This document shows positions 8,345 to 16,806 of a stretch of 27,369 nucleotides of DNA, one piece after another. The notes beneath the pieces were generated by a model, which had not been told where the DNA came from, searched no databases, and saw nothing but the letters and a program-made list of their open reading frames with translations. Position 1 is the first letter of the stretch, and every line of letters starts with the position of its first letter. The stretch is from JAAYCB01 sp012744395 (GTDB taxonomy: Bacteria; Planctomycetota; Planctomycetia; Pirellulales; Thermoguttaceae): contig JAQVNJ010000086.1 of assembly GCA_028703175.1 (NCBI GenBank), forward strand, positions 1-27,369. The letters are read 5' to 3'. The translations under genes and the position numbers were made by a program.

Positions 8345-8358
8345 TTGAACCTTGAACC
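8345..8358. repeat. Tandem TTGAACC repeat
   Basis: Two adjacent copies of TTGAACC. The same heptamer and its complement recur in the intergenic palindrome at 19625-19734, which hints at a dispersed intergenic repeat family. Two sites are too few to be sure. Confidence 0.35.
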
Positions 8359-8406
8359 TCGGCTTCCGGACCTTGCTCAAATCTAGCATTTTTCCGCCGC
8401 GGCCAT

Positions 8407-8420
8407 CCCGGCGCGCCGGG
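8407..8420. repeat. 14-bp perfect palindrome
   Basis: CCCGGCGCGCCGGG reads identically on both strands. It sits five bases upstream of the candidate -35 of the dnaJ promoter, where a repressor operator could act. It could equally be a chance GC-rich palindrome. Confidence 0.5.
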
Positions 8421-8424
8421 TCTC

Positions 8425-8454
8425 TTGATGGTTCCGGGGGAGGGGTCCTAGAAT
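8425..8454 (+). promoter_or_regulatory. Candidate sigma-70 promoter for dnaJ-rnpA/yidD
   Basis: TTGATG (8425-8430) and TAGAAT (8449-8454) are separated by 18 nt. The -10 matches five of six consensus positions and the -35 four. Transcription would start near 8461 and leave a leader of about 145 nt before dnaJ. I see no CIRCE-type heat-shock repeat. Confidence 0.45.
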
Positions 8455-8605
8455 GGTCAGAGATGGGCGGGCACAAGGGGAGCTGCCGTTGCGCGCGGCA
8501 ACCGGGCCCGCCTTAGCCGTCCGGCAGCGACCGTCGCCGCGATCACCGGGGCAGCCGCCGTGAACGACCAACCACTTGCCGCTTGATCGGGCTGACCAGC
8601 GTTCC

Positions 8606-9571
8606 ATGGCCAAGGACTATTACAAGACACTGGGCATCCGCCGCAATGCCTCGCAGGAGGAAATCCACAAGGCATACCGCGAGCTGGCGCGGAAATACCA
8701 CCCGGATCTGAACCCGGACGACAAGTCGGCGAAGAAGAAATTTCAGGACGTGCAGGCAGCGTTCGACGTGCTCAGCGATTCGCAGAAACGCGAGATGTAC
8801 GATCGCTATGGCAGCTCTTTTGAGACGATGGGAAGCGGGCCCCAGCCGGGAGGCCCTTGGGGGGCGAGACCGGCTGCCGGGCCGGGGGGGTTCACGTTCG
8901 ACGACATCGATTTCAGCCAGTTCTTCGGCGATCGCTTCGGCGCTGGCGGGACCGGGATCGAGGACCTGTTTGGACAGTTCGCCCAGGGAGCCGCCCGCGG
9001 GCAGAAACGCTCCGCTGGCGCGCGCCGCCGCGGATCCGATCGGAGCCACGAGATCACCGTCCCCTTCGCGACGGCAATTCAAGGCGGAGAGGTGCAACTG
9101 ACCCTGTCGCGCCCGTCGGGTCCCCCGGAGACCCTCTCGCTCAAGATCCCGCCGGGAATCGACGAGGGGAAGAAGATTCGCTTGCGGGGAAAAGGCGAAC
9201 CGGGGCCGCCCGGCGGGACCGATGGCGATCTGCTGTTGACGGTCCATGTGGCGCCCCACCCCTGTTTCTCGCGGAGAGGAAAGCAACTCCACGTGACCGT
9301 GCCGGTTACCTTGGCCGAGGCTGCCCTCGGCGCCAAGGTCGAGGTGCCCACGCCCAAGGGGATCGTCTCCGTCAAGGTGCCGCCAGGCACTTCGGGCGGC
9401 GCCAAGCTCCGCGTTAAATCCCATGGAGTGCCTTCGAGCGACGGTTCCACCGGCGACCTGATCGCCGAAATCCAAATCCTCTTGCCGAAAACGTTCGACG
9501 ACGAAGCACGGAGAGTCTTGGAGCGGATTGGCCAGGAAATGGAGAATCCTCGAGCGAAGCTGCAATGGTGA
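8606..9571 (+). CDS. DnaJ C-terminal-type co-chaperone (CbpA-like, no zinc finger)
   Basis: A 321-aa J-domain protein. The J domain covers residues 1-70, with the Hsp70-stimulating HPD triad at 32-34 and the QKREMYDRYG end. A Gly/Phe-rich stretch (about 75-145) follows, including FDDIDFSQFFGDRFG. Two substrate-binding C-terminal domains come next (HEITVPFATAIQGGEVQL; LRGKGEPGPPGGTDGDLLL; LHVTVPVTLAEAALGAKV). The CXXCXGXG zinc-binding repeats of true DnaJ are absent, which puts it in the class B/CbpA group. It would deliver clients to DnaK in the cytoplasm. I start at ATG 8606 (MAKDYYKTLG), which matches the family start; an ATG ten codons earlier is less likely. Its stop overlaps the start of the next gene by 7 nt. 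Confidence 0.92.
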   Translation: MAKDYYKTLGIRRNASQEEIHKAYRELARKYHPDLNPDDKSAKKKFQDVQAAFDVLSDSQKREMYDRYGSSFETMGSGPQPGGPWGARPAAGPGGFTFDDIDFSQFFGDRFGAGGTGIEDLFGQFAQGAARGQKRSAGARRRGSDRSHEITVPFATAIQGGEVQLTLSRPSGPPETLSLKIPPGIDEGKKIRLRGKGEPGPPGGTDGDLLLTVHVAPHPCFSRRGKQLHVTVPVTLAEAALGAKVEVPTPKGIVSVKVPPGTSGGAKLRVKSHGVPSSDGSTGDLIAEIQILLPKTFDDEARRVLERIGQEMENPRAKLQW

Positions 9572-10314
9572 ATCCCCGGGGAGACTTGCGATTCCGGTCC
9601 TCTGACCGCCTCCGCACGGCGTCTGATTTCAGGCGGGTCTACCGGCAGCGCGCCCGAGCTTCCGATCAAGTCCTCTTGATCTACGCCCGCAAAAATGGCC
9701 TCACGCGCCAGCGCCTGGGCCTGTCCGTCTCCCGGAAGCTGGGCGGGGCGGTTGTTCGCAACCGCTGGAAACGCCTGCTTCGCGAAGCCTTCCGGCTCCA
9801 TCGCGCCAGGCTGCCCGAAGGCGTGGACCTGATCGTGATCCCCAAGATCACGCCTCCCCCGCGGTTTGGCGAGATCGTGGCGTCGCTCTGCGCGGTCGCC
9901 GGCCGTGCTGCCAGGCGAATCGACCGTGCCGCGCAAACAGAGACACGCGCGAAGAATTCCAGGCCCCCCAAACGGGTCAAGAGATCGCCTGGATTCAGCC
10001 GAGCGGGAATTCAAGACGGGATTCAGCCGGGCAGCGCAGAGACCTTATCCCATCGGCCAACGGAGACGAGTGCCACGCGAGGCGTCCTGCGGTTGCCGGG
10101 CCTGCTTGTTCGCAGTCTGTTGATTCTCTTGGTCCGCGCTTATCAGCTTCTGATCAGCCCGTGGATCGGTCCGCACTGCCGCTACGAGCCGACGTGCAGC
10201 CAATATTTCGCCGAAGCGCTGCGGAAGTACGGGGTGATCCGGGGTTCTGCGAAGGGCATTCGGCGGATCCTCCGCTGCCACCCCTGGCGCCAGGGGGGGT
10301 ATGACCCTCCGTAG
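9565..10314 (+). CDS. rnpA-yidD: RnpA-YidD fusion (RNase P protein + membrane insertion factor)
   Basis: A single 249-aa frame joins two normally separate proteins. Residues about 8-120 are RnpA, the protein subunit of RNase P that helps the catalytic RNA trim tRNA 5' leaders. RTASDFRRVYR opens it, LGLSVSRKLGGAVVRNRWKRLLREAFR carries the RNR signature (R65-N66-R67), and DLIVIPK closes the core. A basic, unstructured-looking linker spans about 121-172. Residues 173-249 are YidD: a short hydrophobic/amphipathic helix (LLVRSLLILLV), then YQLLISPWIGPHCRYEPTCSQY, and RRILRCHPWRQGGYDPP at the end, with cysteines 205, 211 and 238. YidD aids YidC-dependent membrane insertion. In most bacteria rpmH, rnpA, yidD and yidC are adjacent genes; here no rpmH or yidC is present and dnaJ precedes. 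The start ATG lies inside the dnaJ stop (ATGGTGA), suggesting coupled translation. Confidence 0.93.
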   Translation: MVNPRGDLRFRSSDRLRTASDFRRVYRQRARASDQVLLIYARKNGLTRQRLGLSVSRKLGGAVVRNRWKRLLREAFRLHRARLPEGVDLIVIPKITPPPRFGEIVASLCAVAGRAARRIDRAAQTETRAKNSRPPKRVKRSPGFSRAGIQDGIQPGSAETLSHRPTETSATRGVLRLPGLLVRSLLILLVRAYQLLISPWIGPHCRYEPTCSQYFAEALRKYGVIRGSAKGIRRILRCHPWRQGGYDPP

Positions 10315-10416
10315 TCCTTCGGCCGCGTTTTTTGCCGTCGGTTCCGGATCGTCCCAAGCCTCAACCGGGCAGGCGGTTATCCGCCGCGGCGACCGCCGGG
10401 TGCGGGTGATCTCGCC

Positions 10417-10445
10417 TTGACCCAGGCTCTGCAAATCCGTATTGT
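10417..10445 (+). promoter_or_regulatory. Candidate sigma-70 promoter for the FlgI-like lipoprotein
   Basis: TTGACC (10417-10422, five of six) and TATTGT (10440-10445, four of six) are spaced by the optimal 17 nt. The gene starts about 130 nt downstream of the predicted start site. The 268-nt gap that holds this promoter contains no other feature I can support. Confidence 0.45.
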
Positions 10446-10582
10446 CCCGCCCGCGACATTTTCCCGGTCCGGTGGTCGGTCTGCGCTCGCGCGGCGTTCC
10501 GGTGGCTCCCCTTCCTCTGCCGTTTCGCCCCGAGCGACCAACCGCGTCGCCGGTGAGCATCTGGGTTGGAGCCTGGTAAGCG

Positions 10583-12412
10583 ATGAGAACCGTTTGGGCA
10601 TTAGGGCTTGGTGTTTCGCTCCTGCTAGCGGGCTGTTCGGTCTGGAACCCGTTGTCCGTTCGCTCGAAGGACTCCGACGCGGAGGAAGCTCCGATCTCGG
10701 GGACGCGTCTTGTGGGGGATCTTGCGGTACCCTATGGGCTCCATCCGATCGTCGTCGAGTCGGTGGGGTTCGTCAGCGGCCTCCGCGGCACCGGCAGCGA
10801 TCCCCAGCCGTCGCCGCACCGCAACCTGATGATGCGGGAAATGCAGCGGCGAGGCGTCGACAAGCCGAATGCCTTGCTCGCCTCCTCGGACACCGCCCTG
10901 GTTCTGGTCCGCGCCCTGCTCCGTCCGGGAATCCAGAAAGGGGACGTGTTCGACGTCGAGGTCCGCGTCCCGTCAAACAGCGAGACGACCAGCCTGCGGG
11001 GCGGGATCCTCTGGACGACGGAGCTCAATCAGCTCGCCGTGATGCCCGACAGCCGCATCCATCGCGGCCACGCCCTCGCTTCGGCAAAGGGCCCGATCAT
11101 GGTCGATCCCGGCGCCGCGGCGAGCGGCGACCGGATTCTCCAGTGCCGTGGGCGAATTCTTGGAGGAGGCAATTCCCATCAATCCCGGCCGCTCCTGCTG
11201 GTGCTCAAGCCGGAACACCAGTCGGTCCGCAACAGCGCGCGCATCCAGGAGGTCGTCAACCGCCGGTTCCACACGTTCGACCATGGCAACAAGGTCGGGG
11301 TGGCCACGGCCAAGACGGACGAAATGATCGAGTTGAAAATCCATTCCCGCTATCACGACAACATCGAGCGATACATCCGCGTGGTTCGCGCGATCCCCTT
11401 GCGGGAATCGGAATTGGAGCGCGCCCGGCGCCTGGCTCTCCTCGAAAAACAGCTCCTCGATCCGATCACCTCCTCCCGCGCGGCGATCCAATTGGAGGCC
11501 ATCGGCAGCCAGGGCATCGAAGTCCTCAAACGGGGGCTCGCCTCGAGCGATCCCGAAGTCCGTTTCTACGCGGCCGAGACGCTCGCCTACCTCGATGAAA
11601 CCGGCGTGGCCGAATTCCTCGCCGAGGCGGCCGAGCGCGAGCCGGCGTTTCGCGTCTTCGCCCTTGCCGCGCTCAGCGCGATGGAAGACTACGATTCCAA
11701 GGAACAGCTCCGCCAACTGCTCAATGTCCCTAGCGCGGAGACGCGCTACGGAGCATTCCGCTCGCTGACCGCGCGCCGCTCGCCCGATCCGCTCGTCCGA
11801 GGGGAGCTGCTCGGCGGACAGTTCAGCTTCCACGTCTTGCCCACCTCCGGGCCCCCGATGATCCACATCGCCCGCACCAAGAAACCCGAAATTGTCCTCT
11901 TCGGCGAGGACCAGAGCTTCCAGGGATCGCTGAGCGTCGAGGCGGGCAACCGGATCCTGATCAACAGCCTCCCCTCCGGCGAGATCGCCGTCGCCAAGTA
12001 TGTCGTCGGCGAACCCGATCAGCGACGGTTGACCACGCCTCGCGTTGAAGAGGTGATCCGCGCGATCGTCGAGCTTGGCGGCACCTATCCGGACGTCGTC
12101 CAGGCGTTGCAGGAGGCCAGGCTCGCCGGCGGGCTGGCCAGCCGGCTTGAGGTCGACGCATTGCCTACAGCGGGCAGGACTTACGAGCGAATCGTCAAAT
12201 CCGACGGCGACACGGACGAGGCCCCCGGCCGAGCCACCAGCCCGATACCTGACCTGTTCTCCAGCTCGCTTGGGGGAGACGAAGACGCGTCTGCGGAGCC
12301 TGCCGAAGCGCCTGCCGGCGAGGCGGAGGGGGCGGTTTCCGCCGATTCCGCCGAGGAACCCAAGCGTTCGTGGTCCTTGTTTGATAAAATGAGGGGTCGC
12401 GATCGAAGCTGA
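10583..12412 (+). CDS. Lipoprotein with FlgI-like (P-ring) region and HEAT-like repeats
   Basis: A 609-aa protein. The lipobox LLLAGC puts the lipidated Cys at 18, so the mature protein is membrane-anchored outside the cytoplasm. Residues about 45-270 recall FlgI, the periplasmic flagellar P-ring subunit: VESVGFVSGLRGTGSDP parallels the 'GLVVGLNGTGD' start, and DVFDVEVRVPSNSETTSLRGGILWTTEL parallels 'IDVTVSSLGDAKSLRGGTLLLTPL'. SRPLLLVLKPEHQSVRNSARI and MIELKIHSRYHDN also have FlgI counterparts. About residues 290-400 are helical pairs resembling HEAT repeats (VLKRGLASSDPEVRFYAAETLAYL and following). A further domain runs from about 405 to 540, and an acidic Glu/Ala-rich tail follows. No flagellar genes adjoin it. 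True FlgI has a cleaved signal, no lipid anchor and no HEAT region, so this is a paralogue with an unknown job. GGAG lies about 10 nt before the ATG. Confidence 0.75.
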   Translation: MRTVWALGLGVSLLLAGCSVWNPLSVRSKDSDAEEAPISGTRLVGDLAVPYGLHPIVVESVGFVSGLRGTGSDPQPSPHRNLMMREMQRRGVDKPNALLASSDTALVLVRALLRPGIQKGDVFDVEVRVPSNSETTSLRGGILWTTELNQLAVMPDSRIHRGHALASAKGPIMVDPGAAASGDRILQCRGRILGGGNSHQSRPLLLVLKPEHQSVRNSARIQEVVNRRFHTFDHGNKVGVATAKTDEMIELKIHSRYHDNIERYIRVVRAIPLRESELERARRLALLEKQLLDPITSSRAAIQLEAIGSQGIEVLKRGLASSDPEVRFYAAETLAYLDETGVAEFLAEAAEREPAFRVFALAALSAMEDYDSKEQLRQLLNVPSAETRYGAFRSLTARRSPDPLVRGELLGGQFSFHVLPTSGPPMIHIARTKKPEIVLFGEDQSFQGSLSVEAGNRILINSLPSGEIAVAKYVVGEPDQRRLTTPRVEEVIRAIVELGGTYPDVVQALQEARLAGGLASRLEVDALPTAGRTYERIVKSDGDTDEAPGRATSPIPDLFSSSLGGDEDASAEPAEAPAGEAEGAVSADSAEEPKRSWSLFDKMRGRDRS

Positions 12413-12445
12413 CATGAAGGTGTGGCGGACGGCCAGCCGGGTCCG

Positions 12446-12602
12446 TTGCCGGCCGATGTCCGGCAAGGTTCGTGGCGCGATTCTCCAATCGCCACGAGCT
12501 AAAGATGGCTCCAAGGGCCCGATTGGAGCGCGGTGTTTCGGGATCGGAGCCTGGAACATCGGATTATGAGCCTTGCCGGCTCGCTCCGGGCGATCGGCAA
12601 GG
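12446..12602 (+). other. Three hairpins in the leader of smc
   Basis: Within the 223-nt gap before smc there are three perfect stems: TTGCCGG/CCGGCAA (12446-12452 with 12460-12466), TCGTGGCG/CGCCACGA (12470-12477 with 12490-12497), and CCTTGCCG/CGGCAAGG (12571-12578 with 12595-12602). None has a T-run. They may end the upstream transcript, protect RNA ends, or act in the smc leader. Confidence 0.45.
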
Positions 12603-12635
12603 TCGTCTCTCAATTCCTGCTCAAACTCGTGTACG

Positions 12636-15600
12636 ATGCTCAAAGCCCTCGAGCTGATTGGATTCAAGAGTTTCGCCGGGAAGACCCGGTTTGAATTTCC
12701 CAGCGGGATTTCCGCGGTCGTCGGGCCGAACGGATCGGGCAAGTCGAACATCGTCGATGCGGTCAAGTGGGTGCTCGGCGAGCAGAGCGTCAAGAGCCTT
12801 CGCGGCAAGGAAATGGCCGATGTGATCTTCAACGGCTCCGGCGCCCGGCGGCCGATGAACTCGGCGGAGATCACCGTCACGTTCGACAACGCCACCCGCC
12901 GGCTGGCGATCGACAGCGACGAAGTCCACATCACGCGGCGGATCTATCGTAGCGGCGAGGGGGAGTACCTGATCAATCGGCAGCCCTGCCGTCTCCGCGA
13001 TATTCGCGACCTGCTCTCCGGCACGGGAATGGGAACGCAGGCCTACAGCATCATCGAGCAGGGCAAGGTCGATATCCTCCTCCAGTCCTCGGCGCGGGAG
13101 CGGCGGGTGATTTTCGAGGAAGCGGCCGGGATCAGCCGATTCAAGGTCAAGAAGCTCGAAGCCCTCCGCCGCCTCGAGCGGGTCGAGCAGAACCTCCTGC
13201 GGTTGTCCGACATCGTCGACGAGGTCGACAACCGCCTGCGGAGCGTCCGAGCGCAGGCCAGCAAGGCCCGCCGCTACCGCGAACACACCACCCGCCTGCA
13301 GGAACTGCGGACCCAGGTCGGCCTGGTCGATTGGCGGCAATTGGCTGAGAAGCTCGCCGTCTACGAGTCGCAGATTGCCGCCCTGGCGGACCAGCGCGGC
13401 GCGGCCGCCGCCGAGGCCGAGGGGGCCGAGGCGCAACTCGTCGAGGCGGAAAGCCGGGCCGCCGCGATCCACGACGAAATCCGCCGGGCCGAAGCGCGGA
13501 CGAGCGACAACCGCGAGCGGATCGTCGCCCAGGAGTCGGCCATCGACCACCAGCGCCAGCGAGCCCGCGACCTGGAGGAGGAAGTCGCCGCGCATCGCCG
13601 GCAATTGGCCGCGATGAGCGTCCGCGCCGGCGATCTCAGGCAACAGCTCGCCGAAACGAGCCGCCAGGTGGATGAGGCCGAAGAGCGGCACCGCACGGTC
13701 GCCCGGCAATTCGCCGAGAGCGAATGCAGGCTGACCGAGCTCGACGCGCGGCTCGACGAGGTCCGCGGCCAGTCGCAGCAGTGCCGCGGGCTGCTGATGG
13801 AAAAGATCCGCGCGGCGGCCGCCCTGGGCAACGAGATCAGCGGGCTGGAAAGCCGGGTCGCCGCCGCGGCCGAGTCGCGGCGGCGGTGCGATGGGCGGCT
13901 GGCCGAGCTGGCGGACGCGCGGGGCAGGCTCGGCACCGAGCTCCAGACGCTGTTGGCGCGGCGCGCGGAACTGGAGATGGCGGCCGAGGACTGGCAGCGG
14001 CAGGCCGCCGCCGCCGAGGCCCGCGTCGCCCGGCTCCGCGCGGCCTACGAGATCAGCCGCGAGCAACTCGTCCGCCTCCAGCAGCGACGCAGCGCGATTT
14101 CCGAGCGGGCTTCCGTGCTCGACGAGCTCGTCCGCCGCCACGAAGGGCTCAGCCCCGGGGTGAAGGAAGTCCTCGAACGGGCGCGGAGCGCCCCGTCGGG
14201 CCCGTTTTCCCGCGTTCGCGGGCTGGTCGCCGATCTGTTTGAGGTCAGCGTCGAAGCCGCCCACCTGGTTGAGGCCGTTCTCAACGAAAAGGCGCAACAT
14301 GTTGCCGTTGCCGGCGGACGCGAGCTGATCGATTTCCTCCAGTCGGACGCCGCCCAGTTCTCCGGCCGGGTGGGCTTCCTCTGGCTCGACGATCCCGCGC
14401 CGGCCAACCCGCCCGAAACAATCGACCTGGAAGGCAGAGCCGGCGTGCTCGGCCGCGCGGACCGATTCGTGCAGACGGCGGCGGAGTTTGTCCCGCTGGC
14501 GCGGCGGCTGCTCGGGCATACCTGGATTGTCGAGAAACTGCCCGACGCGGTGGCCCTTGCGCAGAGCGTCGGGCCGGGATGTGGATTTGTCACGCTCCGC
14601 GGCGAACTGCTCACGCCCGACGGGACGTTGGTCGTCGGGCCCCGCCAGGGGGCCGCGGGACAGATCACCCGGCGGAGCGAACTCCGCGCGCTGAACGCGC
14701 AGGTGGCCGAACTCGACGCCCAGATCGGACAGGCCGAGGCCGAGTCCGCCGGACTCCAGTCGCAGATCGATGCGCAGCGCGGGCAGCTCGCCGGAATCGC
14801 CGAAAACAAACACGCGGCCGACCTGGCGGTCGTCGAGCAGCGCCACCAGATCACCGCCGTCGAGGAACGCCAGCGCCAACTCGAGCGGCAAGCTGCCGAG
14901 ACCGAGGCCGAACTGGAGACGGTCATCCGCGGCTGCGATCAGGCCGAGCAGGCCCTCGCCGCCGCCCGCAGCCGACAGGCGGTCGTCGAAAACGAGGTCG
15001 CCGCCGCCGAATCGGGCATCCGCGGCTTCGGCGAACAGATCGAGCGGCTCGAGGCGGATCGGCAGATTCGCACACGCGAAATCACCGAGGTGAAGGTCGG
15101 CCTGGCCAAGAGCGAAGAGCATTTGCGGAGCCTGCGCTTGAGCCGGCAGCAGCTCGAGGATAGCCAACGCGAACGCCAGCGGGCGGTTGAAGACAACCAG
15201 CGGCAATTGCAGCAGTGCCTCGGCCGCCTGGCCGAGTCGCAGAGGAACACGCTCCGCGCCGAATCCGACGTGGCCGAACTCTACCTCCGCAAGGAGGAGT
15301 TCAGCCGCCAGGCGGCGGGCCTGGTCAGGCAGCGGCAGGAAATCGAGCAGCAGCGGGCCTCCCTGAGGGCGCTGGCGCAACGGAGCCGAAACCGGGTCCA
15401 CAAACTCGAAGAGAGAATCCACGCCGAAGAGCTTGGCGCCAACGAAGTCCGGCTCCAACGCAGCGCGCTGGCCGCGCGCCTCCGCGAAGACTATGGCATC
15501 GAACTGGCCGAACTTGAACGCCAGCCGGCCGGCGAAGAGCTCCAGCAGCGGGAACGCGTCCAACAGGAAATCGAGGAGCTGCGGCGGAAGATCAACAACC

Positions 15601-16286
15601 TCGGCAACGTCAACCTGGAGGCCCTCGAAGAACTCGACCAGCTCGAATCCCGGTTCGAGACCCTCTCCGGACAACTGAACGACCTGACCAGCGCGAAGAA
15701 TTCCCTGCAGCGGATCATCGAGAAGATCAACGCGGACAGCCGGCGGCTGTTCGCCGAGACTCTCGAGACGGTCCGCGGGCATTTCCGCACGCTCTTCCGC
15801 GACCTGTTCGGCGGAGGCCAGGCCGACATCGTCCTGGAGGAAGATCAAGACATCCTCGAAAGCGGCATCGACATCATCGCTCGTCCGCCGGGCAAGGAGC
15901 CGCGCAACATCTCCCTGCTCAGCGGCGGCGAAAAGACGATGACCTGCGTGGCCCTGCTGCTGGCCCTGTTTCGCAGCCGGCCGAGCCCGTTCTGCATCCT
16001 CGACGAGGTCGATGCGGCCCTCGACGAGGCGAACATCGGCCGATTCACCAAGGTCCTTCGCGATTTTCTCTCGATGACGCAGTTCATCATCGTCACCCAC
16101 TCGAAGAAGACGATGACCTGCGCCGACACGATCTACGGGGTGACGATGCAGGAGTCGGGTGTGTCAAAACCGGTCTCCGTCCGGTTCGAAGATGTCAGCG
16201 AAGACGGCCAGATCCACTTGCCGCCGCGCGATCTGGCCAAATCCGACGAGAGTGACGACTCCGACAGCGAAACCCAGGCCGCCTGA
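12636..16286 (+). CDS. smc: Chromosome segregation protein SMC
   Basis: A 1216-aa full-length SMC ATPase, which organises and helps segregate the chromosome together with ScpA/ScpB. The head begins MLKALELIGFKSFAGKT, with the Walker A GPNGSGKS at 30-37 and WVLGEQSVKSLRG after it. Long coiled coils rich in Glu, Arg, Gln and Ala run from about 165 to 510 and 680 to 1020. They flank a hinge (about 515-665; RVRGLVADLFEV, LRGELLTPDGTLVVG). The C-terminal head has NNLGNVNLEALEELDQL, the ABC signature LSGGEKTMTC (about 1094) and Walker B FCILDEVDAALDEANI (about 1117). I place the start at ATG 12636, the conserved family N-terminus, rather than 21 codons earlier. No scpA or scpB is nearby. The 1159-aa open frame on the opposite strand is a GC-driven shadow. 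Confidence 0.97.
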   Translation: MLKALELIGFKSFAGKTRFEFPSGISAVVGPNGSGKSNIVDAVKWVLGEQSVKSLRGKEMADVIFNGSGARRPMNSAEITVTFDNATRRLAIDSDEVHITRRIYRSGEGEYLINRQPCRLRDIRDLLSGTGMGTQAYSIIEQGKVDILLQSSARERRVIFEEAAGISRFKVKKLEALRRLERVEQNLLRLSDIVDEVDNRLRSVRAQASKARRYREHTTRLQELRTQVGLVDWRQLAEKLAVYESQIAALADQRGAAAAEAEGAEAQLVEAESRAAAIHDEIRRAEARTSDNRERIVAQESAIDHQRQRARDLEEEVAAHRRQLAAMSVRAGDLRQQLAETSRQVDEAEERHRTVARQFAESECRLTELDARLDEVRGQSQQCRGLLMEKIRAAAALGNEISGLESRVAAAAESRRRCDGRLAELADARGRLGTELQTLLARRAELEMAAEDWQRQAAAAEARVARLRAAYEISREQLVRLQQRRSAISERASVLDELVRRHEGLSPGVKEVLERARSAPSGPFSRVRGLVADLFEVSVEAAHLVEAVLNEKAQHVAVAGGRELIDFLQSDAAQFSGRVGFLWLDDPAPANPPETIDLEGRAGVLGRADRFVQTAAEFVPLARRLLGHTWIVEKLPDAVALAQSVGPGCGFVTLRGELLTPDGTLVVGPRQGAAGQITRRSELRALNAQVAELDAQIGQAEAESAGLQSQIDAQRGQLAGIAENKHAADLAVVEQRHQITAVEERQRQLERQAAETEAELETVIRGCDQAEQALAAARSRQAVVENEVAAAESGIRGFGEQIERLEADRQIRTREITEVKVGLAKSEEHLRSLRLSRQQLEDSQRERQRAVEDNQRQLQQCLGRLAESQRNTLRAESDVAELYLRKEEFSRQAAGLVRQRQEIEQQRASLRALAQRSRNRVHKLEERIHAEELGANEVRLQRSALAARLREDYGIELAELERQPAGEELQQRERVQQEIEELRRKINNLGNVNLEALEELDQLESRFETLSGQLNDLTSAKNSLQRIIEKINADSRRLFAETLETVRGHFRTLFRDLFGGGQADIVLEEDQDILESGIDIIARPPGKEPRNISLLSGGEKTMTCVALLLALFRSRPSPFCILDEVDAALDEANIGRFTKVLRDFLSMTQFIIVTHSKKTMTCADTIYGVTMQESGVSKPVSVRFEDVSEDGQIHLPPRDLAKSDESDDSDSETQAA

Positions 16287-16806
16287 ACCGCTGCCTCGCC
16301 GTCCGGCCCAGACCTGGAGAAAACAGCCGGAGTTGGCCTTCCTGTAAGACGCGGTAGTCTGAGAAACACGCGCCGATGGGAGTGTTCAGGTTGCCAGCGT
16401 GGCCTTGGCGGCTCCCCTTTTGCCCCGTCTTGCGAATCGCGCAAACGGCCATTCTTTCCAGGCGCTGCCGATCGTCAGCCCCGGCCTCCTTGCTTCAGTC
16501 TACCCACGTCGGCTAAGCATCCGGACCGCGCGCATTTTCGCTGGATTGTGCGGACTGGGCAGAAGTCGCAGTCTCCCGATCCGCTTCTCGTCAGGGAAGC
16601 GATCCGGCCGGATTTTGTGGCAGTCTTCGTCGCTGTGGCACGACCGCCAGAACCCGCACGAACGGAGAAAGTTCTAAAGTCGGCACGTGAATTCACTCGA
16701 AACTAATCATCGGATGGCCTCGCTTCTCTCCAGGTGTTCCGTGCCTTGGGGAGACGAGGATGTGCTCAGAAAGGGGGGGGACCGTGTGTGCAAGTCTTTG
16801 CCTGCC

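Larger units (their letters stand above)
8297..8605. other. Divergent intergenic region (CehA-like / dnaJ)
   Basis: This 309-nt spacer separates a minus-strand gene from a plus-strand gene. It holds the tandem TTGAACC repeat, a 14-bp perfect palindrome and a good sigma-70-like promoter pointing toward dnaJ, each listed separately. Open frames crossing it show no recognisable protein. Confidence 0.6.

Noticed and set aside
8576..9565. Possible rpmH (ribosomal protein L34) upstream of rnpA
   Set aside because: The dnaJ coding sequence runs directly into rnpA with a 7-nt overlap, and no L34-like KRTFQPS peptide is visible.
9565..10314. Frameshift or read-through creating the RnpA-YidD fusion
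   Set aside because: Both domains and the linker are in one frame with no stop between them, and both halves keep full motif sets. Sequence error cannot be excluded but is not needed to explain the data.
12621..16100. 1159-codon open frame on the minus strand across smc
   Set aside because: It is the antisense shadow of smc in GC-rich coding DNA. Its peptide is low-complexity (Leu/Ala/Asp/Arg) with no domain, while the plus strand encodes a complete SMC.
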